Shown here piece after piece: positions 8,401-15,062 of a stretch of DNA of 22,333 nt. The notes under the pieces are model-generated. The model ran no database searches and was not told the origin of the DNA. It worked only from the letters and a program-made list of their open reading frames with translations. Source of the stretch: Stentor coeruleus (Eukaryota; Ciliophora; Heterotrichea; Heterotrichida; Stentoridae); NCBI GenBank assembly GCA_001970955.1, contig MPUH01001166.1:1-22333 (forward strand). The letters are read 5' to 3'. How positions within the stretch are numbered: position 1 is the stretch's first letter; each line of letters begins with the position of its first letter. A program made the translations under genes and the position numbers.

Positions 8401-11144
8401 ATACACAATTGTTGTAATACATTTATACTTTCTATTGATTCTTTAGCTGTTTTTACTAACTCTATAGACACCGCTTTCAATGAAGCTACAGAATTGAAAT
8501 TCCCACTAACATCTCCAAGTTTTGCTGAGGTTTCTGATATTGCTTTAAACATATCATAAGTAATCCCAAGCTGTGATTCAAGTAGTTCTACATACCATAA
8601 TTTCCTATCTTCATCCCTACTAGGTCTAAAAGCAATACTTTTAGGGTTTTTTTCTTCTCCACTGGTAATTTTGCATAAATATCTAATGACAAGTCTTTGA
8701 GATTTTTCTACACTGTCTGTGCTAATTTCATTATCAGGATAAGCTAATTGGTCAACTAAATATAAAAGTCCATCCATAAGTAATTCCCAATCATCAGTTG
8801 TTTTTGTTTGTTCATCTTTCCATTTTATAGACAAAGGCAAGTAATTAGCCCATGAGTATAATTCAGATTCTCTTATATCGTTTAAGTCAATTTCTAAATC
8901 TCTGACTCTTTTAGCTAAATAAACTTCAGAAGAACTACCTGGTTCTGAACTGCTTTCTTGAGATCCTCGTCTTTTACCTGATTTAAGCTCTTTTTCTAAA
9001 CTTTTGATTTTTTCTTCCTTTTTTGATAATGTGTCTCTTAGCTGAAGCTCAAATTTCCCAGCTTGTTTTAGTTTTTTCACCGCTTCAGACTCTGAAATTT
9101 TCGCTGTTAGTAAAGCTTTCACAAGTTTCCCTGGGAGTTTTTTCTTGTTTTTAACTTTTTTCATTGAAGTTTTTTCTTCTGTAAACGCCAAAAACTGCAT
9201 CGACATTATCAGTTGCTTTTTTTCTTCTAATTCTTCTTTAAGCTTAAAATTACTTGACATTAAAACATCGTTTTTCGACCTAGCCTGCATAAGTTCATTT
9301 TGTAGTTTTTTTTGTTCTTTTATCATTTCTGTATTCTGTTCAACTGACATTTCTGCTTGTAACACCCTAAGTCCTTCTTCAGCTAATGCCGCAGCTTTAA
9401 GTGCTTCCTGTTCTTTTGTCTTTAAAACATTTATTTTCGCGTTTATTTTCGTTATAAGCTGGTTTTCACTAGAATATCTTACAGCTTCAGGGGTGTCGAT
9501 TTTATCAAAAAGTGTTGAAATTTCATTGTTTAATATTTTGTTACTAGCCTCAAGGTTTTTTACTATAGCTTTCAAATTATTGTTTTCTTCTTCTATTTTA
9601 AGTGCTTTAACTTGTTCTTCTTTTAATGATGAAGAAAGACGGGCAAGTTCCTCTTCAGGTGATGGGGCAGCTTTTATGATAATTTCGCTTTTGAATTTCT
9701 TATGGTCGATAATATCATTTTGCAAACTGATAATTTCTCTGTTTTTCTGAGATACGAGGTTTTCTAATTGATAAGCTTTTTCTGTAGTTTCTTTTAAACT
9801 TGATATAAGTTTTTCATTTTCAGTTTCAAGTTCATGAACCCTATGCGTACTAATTTCATATAAATCTTCTTTTTTCATACTTGGGGAACTTAGTTGACTT
9901 TCAGCAAGTTTTTTTGATAAACATTTATTTTCTTCTTCTAAATTAGACATTTTATTTAATATGTCGCTATAGTTTATTTGAGATAACTTAAGGGCTAATG
10001 ATTCAATATGTTCAGTTTGGGTTTGAACTTTTGCTTTAAGACTAGTTATTAGACTATCTTTGTCTTTTAATATTTTATCATGATCTTCTTTTATTTTATT
10101 ATGTCTGTTACTCATTTCTAATACATATTCTTCCCTTTCTCTTAGTTTTATGTTTTCTTGTTCATATTTTTGTAAGGCTTCTGATAAGTTTTTTATATGG
10201 TCGTAGTTTTTTAATTGGTCATTTTTTGCAGTTGAAGATTCTTGAGGAGTTGTTGATTGGGTAAAGTTTTTCCCTTTAATACCGGATAAAGCTTGGTCTT
10301 TTTCGAAATTAGACATTTTTAAGTCTTCGATTCTTTTTTGGTATTCTTGTAAAGACCTTTCTGTGTTGTTTAGTAAAACTTTTGTGTCGTTTAATTGATG
10401 CTGCGTTAAAGTCAAAGCGTTTGTGAGCTCTTCGTTTTTTTCTTCTAAATCTTCTATAAGGGAGTCTTTTATTTGTAGGATTTCTAGAACTTTTTCGTTT
10501 TTCCTTTCTTGTCTGTCACGCTCTTGCTTTAAAGTTAGTTCGATTAAGTTTTCTAGACTTGGGATGCTTTGGTTTAGCATATCTTTAAACTGTTGGTTAT
10601 AAGAATCAGATTTTTTAAACTCTTCAACTTGAGCTCTAAGTTCAGAATTTTCTTGCTGGACTCGGACAAACTCTTGTTCTATACGAGCTTTTTCATTAAG
10701 TTTCGATGTTGCGATGCGGAGTTTCTCAGAAAGTTCTTCGATTTCTTCTTCTAGACGATCGATTCTGCTTTGTGAAGACTGCAGCTGTTCTTCTTTATCT
10801 TTAACTAAAGATTGGAAATGTGAACTTTCTGGCTGGAAACCTCGAACGTTTATATAAAACTTTTCAGTAAAAGTTGCAGCGGTCATATGAATAACATCAC
10901 GGAAATTCCCTTCTTTTGATGTTGTAAACGATACTTTGACTATTGCAGATTCTTTTGGACGTAAAGTAAGCTCATAGATACTTAAAGTGTACTCTCGGCC
11001 CATAGTCAGCCCTGGTTTGAGAACAAGTTCAACAAAAGTTAAAGCACAATTGGTTAATGTTATGGATTGCTCGTATTTTTTACCAGGTTCTACATCTTCA
11101 AATGCAAGTTCTACAGGGTCACATATGATCCTTCGTTGCGACAT
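5472..11144 (-). CDS. Giant coiled-coil protein with N-terminal ASH/MSP-like domain
   Basis: The translation is 1890 aa, including one undetermined residue (1595). Residues 1-105 look like an ASH/MSP immunoglobulin-like beta-sandwich: CDPVELAFEDVEPGKKYEQS opens the domain, LRPKESAIVKVSF follows, and a final strand ends near FYINVRGF. Such domains occur in centrosomal and ciliary proteins. From about 110 to 755 and again from about 930 to 1840 the protein is nearly continuous heptad-rich coiled coil. A less charged, probably helical globular segment (about 755-925, containing WANYLPLSIKW and DDWELLMDGLLYLVDQLA) interrupts it. The tail is Ser/Lys-rich. The architecture suggests a basal-body, rootlet or cortical scaffold, but I cannot assign an orthologue. 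The gap join at 6298-6422 probably adds 21 spurious residues, so the true length may be 1869. The start ATG directly precedes the ASH-like domain, and TATATAAA lies about 20 nt upstream. No intron is evident. Confidence 0.85.
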   Translation of the reverse strand: MSQRRIICDPVELAFEDVEPGKKYEQSITLTNCALTFVELVLKPGLTMGREYTLSIYELTLRPKESAIVKVSFTTSKEGNFRDVIHMTAATFTEKFYINVRGFQPESSHFQSLVKDKEEQLQSSQSRIDRLEEEIEELSEKLRIATSKLNEKARIEQEFVRVQQENSELRAQVEEFKKSDSYNQQFKDMLNQSIPSLENLIELTLKQERDRQERKNEKVLEILQIKDSLIEDLEEKNEELTNALTLTQHQLNDTKVLLNNTERSLQEYQKRIEDLKMSNFEKDQALSGIKGKNFTQSTTPQESSTAKNDQLKNYDHIKNLSEALQKYEQENIKLREREEYVLEMSNRHNKIKEDHDKILKDKDSLITSLKAKVQTQTEHIESLALKLSQINYSDILNKMSNLEEENKCLSKKLAESQLSSPSMKKEDLYEISTHRVHELETENEKLISSLKETTEKAYQLENLVSQKNREIISLQNDIIDHKKFKSEIIIKAAPSPEEELARLSSSLKEEQVKALKIEEENNNLKAIVKNLEASNKILNNEISTLFDKIDTPEAVRYSSENQLITKINAKINVLKTKEQEALKAAALAEEGLRVLQAEMSVEQNTEMIKEQKKLQNELMQARSKNDVLMSSNFKLKEELEEKKQLIMSMQFLAFTEEKTSMKKVKNKKKLPGKLVKALLTAKISESEAVKKLKQAGKFELQLRDTLSKKEEKIKSLEKELKSGKRRGSQESSSEPGSSSEVYLAKRVRDLEIDLNDIRESELYSWANYLPLSIKWKDEQTKTTDDWELLMDGLLYLVDQLAYPDNEISTDSVEKSQRLVIRYLCKITSGEEKNPKSIAFRPSRDEDRKLWYVELLESQLGITYDMFKAISETSAKLGDVSGNFNSVASLKAVSIELVKTAKESIESINVLQQLCMIIKADCESLVGGDIKQKTESLKRTVEDEVTRQTSQKSKEIQILLSENQKLTQEFSSLQEKVESLITESRNLQYALSQTKSKVSKLEGEKEELQRGIESLCQEIKETTLLKDQALQRVEKLHEEMQDWQAEQVEILTSRERTILELQSQIKILREEKNTIPIEEPKTNPAELEKLLEEMQELQDVNEKITKELYESKKAHIEERSQLVAKIAEIEENTIYAEKAEEFKGNMTGTLKKDPGIQIASLQVLLREKITMLDEEMRKRIDAENKLRNLVLTESSAEQKVNQLHLELQEKIVNLELEVAKYEQSLGKAMNEKEELIDRCAEVTQALKETTENMRRLERDLVALQQDSKSEVIKLTGKLQGSASITGELKDKIKELMNGNARLQTENDALHVHLKSLEKDFESTSIRLEDSEKINTALKLKLKEFELKIQDLEELRTIETNGHCDKLEALREETRLSFEEFEKAIEQYEGQISSLKDQYYNDLRQRKNPKKAAESVDYMLQIAKKDSIIKSLKSELKSVKPKKLDKKPKKPENPQKEEDFISLQNQVYKLKAQVRNLECQLSVSKEELEHLNNELESKPTLETNSKKEISDIEKRHRNDMQKLAEEVARLREKWHSPEEWSQIINQNRDFEITVKKLNDELSRKKEILDNLKAQKDQQDYENNAIQEELEQIKDSSXQQDYENNAIQEELEQIKDSSEKVKKLRIDISRKEKSIYEMKGVIEGLKENERKLNDENTQLIEKNKALRNDVARKESLIKEFKNRIENSSIESARMNSDECEKLKEKMKRLKADVERKDMQIKTMKAKLETTEIELEALQNDKQNMSIDAFSNLEKEVKRNDKLQGALKKTEAQFHALCNITRRIFKELSDSVELLKSKAGQNVEHELYSDCMDILNMDMKDLSEFVGHRSIGTNICRIERLLEQGEDMGEIIEIFKKLLDERLELEKSLGNKKASTERSLKSKNSKGSFKSLKY
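6298..6422. repeat. Identical 62-bp copies flanking a single N (assembly join)
   Basis: Bases 6298-6359 and 6361-6422 are identical over 62 positions and are separated by the only N in the window (6360). This is what results when two contig ends that overlap are placed end to end instead of merged. It inserts 63 nt (21 codons), which keeps the reading frame of the giant coiled-coil gene and duplicates a 20-residue heptad segment on each side of residue 1595. A true 63-nt tandem repeat is the alternative, since 21 residues is exactly three heptads. Confidence 0.9.
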
Positions 11145-11659
11145 GTTTAAATTTATATACTAAGCGGCTTATTTTGTAATGAAAATTTGAGAGTTTTTTT
11201 GGAGGATTTTGTTTTTGGAATTGTGGTGTTTGAGGTATAGGAAAGTGTTATGATTTTAAAATATGAAATAATGGGAAGATTTTATAGGGAGTTTAGGTAG
11301 AAATTATGTGGTGAAAAGGGATTTGGGTTAAAAAGTTTAGGTATATTATGATAAAATAGTTATGTAGTTAATAAGTAATTATAAGTTTATATGATTTGGT
11401 GGTGATTATTTATTATTTTGTATAAAAGATAATTATGATTACAGTAAAACTACATCAAAATACTTTTAATAAATCGCAAAAAATAAGATTTTATAATCCG
11501 ATATTTTATTCTGGTTTTAAAATATTTTTTAAAACATGTTGATGATTTTAGCATTACCTAATCTTAATAGAATTCATAATTTTCAACTTAAAGATGAGAA
11601 ATTGAATTCTTAAAGGAGTATTATTATAAACTAAAGGTTTATAAGATGGTTATAAAAAA
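11145..11659. promoter_or_regulatory. Divergent intergenic region with a 273-nt C-free run
   Basis: The gap lies between the heads of the giant coiled-coil gene (-) and the 72-aa gene (+). Plus-strand bases 11169-11441 contain no C at all, so the coding strand upstream of the giant gene is G-free. From 11442 onward C reappears and the sequence becomes A/T-rich with a few TATAA-like runs just before 11660. No ORF or RNA was recognised. Confidence 0.6.
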
Positions 11660-11878
11660 ATGAATGATTCTTATCGACATTGGAGTGAAGATCTGTTTTA
11701 CTCAACAGAAATTATAGTTGAAAATCGTGTTGAGCCTATTGATAATGAAAATATCCCATCGCCAATGAGACCTGCCAGGACACAATCACGCTGGCTTGAA
11801 GTTACTCCAACAAGAAGTCCGTTACAAGCATTACAAGAGACCCCTTTAGGGCTTAGGTACAGCCCCATTTCTAAATAA
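11660..11878 (+). CDS. 72-aa SP/TP-rich small protein
   Basis: This is a short ORF from ATG to TAA with no recognised family. The N-terminal half is acidic. The C-terminal half is Pro/Arg-rich with a run of Ser/Thr-Pro dipeptides (PSPM, VTPT, RSPL, ETPL, YSPI) spaced along about 40 residues, resembling a disordered substrate of proline-directed kinases such as CDK or MAPK. No membrane segment or signal is present. It is divergent from the giant coiled-coil gene and convergent with the TMEM222 gene. The evenly spaced S/T-P sites make it more protein-like than a chance ORF, but at this length doubt remains. A cell-cycle or cytoskeletal phospho-adaptor is speculation. Confidence 0.5.
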   Translation: MNDSYRHWSEDLFYSTEIIVENRVEPIDNENIPSPMRPARTQSRWLEVTPTRSPLQALQETPLGLRYSPISK

Positions 11879-12010
11879 ATGATAACGAGTCGAAAATATA
11901 AATTTTATTCTTATTGAAAAGTTTATTTATTATTTATACCTCATCACAAATTTTTGTAATTTTTCTATAAACTTATTTAATCTATACTAATTAATGCCCT
12001 TTAAAATTCC

Positions 12011-12064
12011 AATCAAAACTATCATCGCAACAATACATAAATCAAAACTATCATCGCAACAATA
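12011..12064. repeat. 25-bp direct repeat, 29-nt period, at the TMEM222 stop
   Basis: Bases 12011-12035 and 12040-12064 are identical over 25 positions, so the period is 29 nt. Because 29 is not a multiple of three, the second pass is read in another frame of the TMEM222-like gene, and it supplies the last residues and the TGA stop. It looks like a recent tandem duplication by slippage. Confidence 0.85.
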
Positions 12065-12528
12065 ATAAAAAAGCCCAAATAAGTTTTAAAGAATCCATCA
12101 AACCCTGTGTACTTTCCTTTAAGTACTAAGAGTATAGCAACATTAACCATATTCCATCCTCCACCTTGATAATTAGCTTGGTTAAGTATATATGCAACAT
12201 GGCTATGGCAATTGTTTAAGAATAAATCATGTTCTTCATCCTTATATTTATTATCACCTTTGCTTATGAATTCATCCCATTTTTCTTTATTCTCAACTTC
12301 TAGTATAGCATATTTTGTTGGGTCACCAAATGCCATATCGTCTATAGTCACATTATAAGATCCAGAAAAATCATGAATTATACCTTCACTTGTGCATATC
12401 CCAGTATGTCCGATAAAAGGAAAAAGGGTGGTGATTAGAGGTAGAGGGGTCCAGACTATACAGTATGGGTATCTATTAGAATGAATGTCTAATACACAGT
12501 TATCATACTGTTCCATATACGATCTCAT
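12022..12528 (-). CDS. TMEM222/RTE1 family membrane protein
   Basis: This 168-aa protein belongs to the TMEM222/RTE1 family (DUF778), whose plant member RTE1 acts with the ethylene receptor ETR1 at Golgi/ER membranes. The family hallmarks are all visible: RYPYCIVWTPLP (residues 19-30), IGHTGICTS (39-47), the HDFSGSYNV and DDMAFG blocks (52-69), and the NNCHSHVA motif (105-112). GGWNMV and hydrophobic segments near 128-137 and 150-167 follow. Length and motif order match a complete family member. The N-terminus could begin at Met1 or Met5; Met1 is the first ATG. The extreme C-terminus has been altered by a 29-nt tandem duplication, and the gene ends on TGA, which supports TGA as a real stop. 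It is convergent with the 72-aa gene, 143 nt away. Molecular function in ciliates is unknown. Confidence 0.92.
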   Translation of the reverse strand: MRSYMEQYDNCVLDIHSNRYPYCIVWTPLPLITTLFPFIGHTGICTSEGIIHDFSGSYNVTIDDMAFGDPTKYAILEVENKEKWDEFISKGDNKYKDEEHDLFLNNCHSHVAYILNQANYQGGGWNMVNVAILLVLKGKYTGFDGFFKTYLGFFIIVAMIVLIYVLLR

Positions 12529-13277
12529 AATTATTATATTAATTTATAATAAAATTTGGCAAAATTTTTAAGGTAGAAAGGAAAAGTTTGAGTATTGAAA
12601 TAGGCTTTTGGAGAGTAGAGTAGAGTTTTTGGCTCTATGTTTAGTTATTAAAGAGAAGTTTTAGGTTGCTTTTTAAATAGGTTTTATTCTTTGATTATTA
12701 GATAGATTTAAGATTTATTGAAATTATAGATATTTTGAGTCTGATAGATTTTCTATAGATTTTCCTAATCATATTCATACATCTAAATATTAAACCTAAT
12801 CAACTATTACCAACACCTTCCATTATTATCTCACAATATTTCACATTATCCAACTTTCGAAATTTATAACTTCACCAAAACCCCCAAAATCTATCCACTA
12901 AACTTTTAAGATAAAACCAATTATTAAAATGGAATTAATGTATCAAAAACCTATCAACATCAAAAACCCACATAATAAACCCCAAGTTCCTTTCTCAAGC
13001 AATCTCCACAAATCCTATCAACACCCAATCTTATCCCAAATCTTTCAAAACCTATAAACTCAAACCACACAATCTAATCTACAATAAAAATCTAAAAATC
13101 CAAAACTATCTCTAAATCCCTTACAAGCCTATCTCAAAACTAAAATCCAAAAACCCAATCACATTAACCGAAATCCTAATCCTCTATCTAACCCACCCTC
13201 CTAATATTTTCCTCAAATAAATTTTCAACTTTCTTCACTGATTTTTCTTGTAATATTCTGTGGCTCCAAGTAATAAA
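12529..13277. promoter_or_regulatory. Divergent intergenic region with GT-to-CA switch
   Basis: The gap separates the heads of the TMEM222-like gene (-) and the PKA-R-like gene (+). The left part (to about 12740) is G/T-biased. Bases 12781-13200 are extremely C/A-biased (by hand count 121 C to 9 G), so both genes have G-poor upstream coding strands. No ORF, repeat or RNA was recognised. Confidence 0.6.
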
Positions 13278-14225
13278 ATGAGTAAAAGGAGGCAATTCGA
13301 CATAGAGATATCAGGAATAAGCCTAAGCTCAACTAAGACTAGAAATGAGCTTGAAGAGCTTAAATATGAACGAAACCGTGTTAAATCCCCAAAAGTTCCC
13401 TCTTCATCATCATCAAGCACAAGCGGTAATCCTATTGAAGACCCTTCAAGCCCAGAGTTAGTCACTTTTCCTCACAAAAGACCAAGAAAAGCTATTATCC
13501 CTTTGACAAGTAGTATAGGGACTTTTTCCCCAAGATATATACCAAAAACTGATTCTGAGATTGCGTTTCTGATCAGAACATTGTCAAGGTCATTTATTTT
13601 TTCAAGCCTAGAGTATAATGCTTTAACATCAATTATCAACACATTTTATAGCAAAACCTTCCCAGCTGGATCAAATGTGTTGCATAAAGATCAAGAAAGT
13701 ATTGAACTCTACGTTATCAAGAATGGAAAGGTTAAGATTGATATTGATGAGAATATTTATGAAGAAGTTGGACCTGGGAAAATATTAGGGGAAATATCAT
13801 TGTTGCATAATAGTCCGCAAATTATTGAAGCTACTGCGGTTGATGAATGTGAATGTTGGGTTCTTGATCGTGATACTTATGTCCACATGGTAAAAAAAAA
13901 TAATACTGACGGAAGAGCGAAATTCCGTAAGGTGTTCAAGAGGATTTTTGAAAATTTATCAGAAGAGAATATTGATAATCTTATTGATGGGTGCAAATTT
14001 GAAGTATATTGCACAGGAGAGGTTATTGTAAAAAAAGGAGCGAATAGCGGCAAACTGTGGGTGTTTTATGAAGGGAAAGTGTCAAGTTTTACAACAGAAA
14101 GTTACGATTATATTTGGGAAACTGATGTTAAAGAAAGTATAGTTGCTGAAAGTACCGTGAAAAGTTTGAGCTTGTTGCCAGAAACTGGAAAGCGAATATT
14201 AGGAGATGACTTTATAAGTAAATAA
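13278..14225 (+). CDS. PKA regulatory-subunit-like cyclic-nucleotide-binding protein
   Basis: I place the start at the ATG at 13278, giving 315 aa; the open frame runs 18 nt further to a GTG but has no ATG there. A Ser-rich linker (about 36-60) leads to KRPRKAII (67-74), which resembles the RRxA pseudosubstrate that blocks the PKA catalytic subunit. A first CNB domain (about 85-220) follows, aligning well with PKA RI: YIPK, FSSLEYNAL, FPAGSNVL, and the phosphate-binding cassette at 169-189. In the cassette the Gly-Glu (171-172) is kept, but the Arg that normally grips the cyclic phosphate (PRAAT) is Gln181. A second CNB starts (about 230-300, FEVYCTGEVIVKKG) and stops before its own cassette, at ILGDDFISK. 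There is no N-terminal dimerisation/docking domain. It may be a cyclic-nucleotide-insensitive or noncanonical kinase regulator, or a degenerating paralogue. Confidence 0.8.
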   Translation: MSKRRQFDIEISGISLSSTKTRNELEELKYERNRVKSPKVPSSSSSSTSGNPIEDPSSPELVTFPHKRPRKAIIPLTSSIGTFSPRYIPKTDSEIAFLIRTLSRSFIFSSLEYNALTSIINTFYSKTFPAGSNVLHKDQESIELYVIKNGKVKIDIDENIYEEVGPGKILGEISLLHNSPQIIEATAVDECECWVLDRDTYVHMVKKNNTDGRAKFRKVFKRIFENLSEENIDNLIDGCKFEVYCTGEVIVKKGANSGKLWVFYEGKVSSFTTESYDYIWETDVKESIVAESTVKSLSLLPETGKRILGDDFISK

Positions 14226-14263
14226 ATAGGTTAGGAAAAAAGCTTTTTAGTAGCTTTTAAAGC

Positions 14264-14274
14264 CTATAATGTCA
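14264..14274 (+). promoter_or_regulatory. CCTATAATGTC element upstream of ccmE
   Basis: The 11-mer CCTATAATGTC lies 31 nt before the CcmE ATG and recurs exactly at 15040-15050, 12 nt before the WDR82 ATG. Its TATAA core fits the TATA-like runs found just ahead of many starts here. It may be a core promoter element; coincidence is possible in AT-rich DNA. Confidence 0.3.
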
Positions 14275-14305
14275 TAATAATACGCCTTAAAAATGTGTAA
14301 TAAAT

Positions 14306-14866
14306 ATGTTCCTAAGGTCAATGCGTAGATTTTCTGAACTAGTGCCAAAGGACACAGAAAGCACAGGTTTGAAACTGTTTAAATTGAAGCTTTTTTCCCG
14401 ACCTGTTGTTTATCGTATGTTAGCAATAGGCAGTGTAGGATTAGCTCTAGGGAGTGCTTTTATTTTAACAAATAAGAAAGGGAAAATTGGAGCTTTAGAA
14501 AACTCAGGGGGACATAAATATTACCAGCCTTCTGAGATATTGGAAACAGGGGTTAAAATTGACACAGAAAAATTTTATTTGATTGGGATTGTTAAACCTG
14601 GATCAGTGCAGATTCAGCCTAATACTTTGAAGCACACTTTTGTGATTACAGATTTTATTCATGAGATTAGAGTTCATTATGATGGAGTTATGCCGAATAC
14701 TTTGAGAGAAGGAGAGACTTCAAGGGTGTCTGGGGAGTTTGTTAATGATTATAACCCTGTGGATTTTATTGCCAGCTTTGTTGAGTCGGGGCATGATAGT
14801 GAAAGAGTGAAGACAACTTATCAGCTAAGATCAAGGGATATTACCCAAAAAGCTAGACCTATTTAG
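14306..14866 (+). CDS. ccmE: Mitochondrial cytochrome c maturation heme chaperone CcmE
   Basis: CcmE receives heme covalently on a His and passes it to CcmF/H for attachment to apocytochrome c (System I). Ciliate mitochondria are known to use System I. The protein is 186 aa. A basic, Arg-rich N-terminus (MFLRSMRRFSELV) suits mitochondrial import. One membrane span (about 35-55) is followed by an OB-fold domain (about 71-172) matching bacterial CcmE block by block: YYQPSEIL, IGIVKPGSVQIQPNTLKHTF, VHYDGVMPNTLREG, VSGEFV, and the heme-binding GHD with His163. In bacteria and plants the sequence is HxxxY, with Tyr as a heme ligand; here the +4 position is Arg167 and the nearest Tyr is 172. The C-terminus is short and basic. 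The gene ends with TAG, 80 nt after the PKA-R-like gene on the same strand. Soluble part faces the intermembrane space by family topology. Confidence 0.9.
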   Translation: MFLRSMRRFSELVPKDTESTGLKLFKLKLFSRPVVYRMLAIGSVGLALGSAFILTNKKGKIGALENSGGHKYYQPSEILETGVKIDTEKFYLIGIVKPGSVQIQPNTLKHTFVITDFIHEIRVHYDGVMPNTLREGETSRVSGEFVNDYNPVDFIASFVESGHDSERVKTTYQLRSRDITQKARPI

Positions 14867-15039
14867 AGTATATTATAATAAGGATAAGGATATGTTGGAT
14901 TGGGGAAAGGCAAGATTTGTGTGATGGTTTTAGAAGGATTTTATTGAAGTTTTATATATAAGCGATTAGTTTTAGTTGAAATTGTATTTGAAATAATTGA
15001 TTCAAATATAAAAAATATTAGGGGATTTACAATATTAAA

Positions 15040-15050
15040 CCTATAATGTC
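15040..15050 (+). promoter_or_regulatory. CCTATAATGTC element upstream of WDR82
   Basis: Second exact copy of the 11-mer found upstream of ccmE, here 12 nt before the ATG. The short distance implies a very short 5' UTR if it is a core promoter element, or an initiator-like position. Confidence 0.3.
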
Positions 15051-15062
15051 TATTGCCTAATA

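Noticed and set aside
9145-9750. 201-codon plus-strand ORF rich in Ser, Phe and Leu
   Set aside because: It is the antisense of the coiled-coil gene; Lys/Glu-rich codons read backward give Phe/Leu/Ser runs. The minus-strand frame is clearly the coding one.
13260-13277. Extension of the PKA-R-like protein to a GTG start
   Set aside because: Eukaryotic starts are normally ATG, and an in-frame ATG lies at 13278.
14211-14300. A missed 15-nt intron extending the second CNB domain of the PKA-R-like protein
   Set aside because: GT...TAG pairs after 14210 give 12, 17 or 21 nt, and none opens a frame I could recognise as the CNB cassette.
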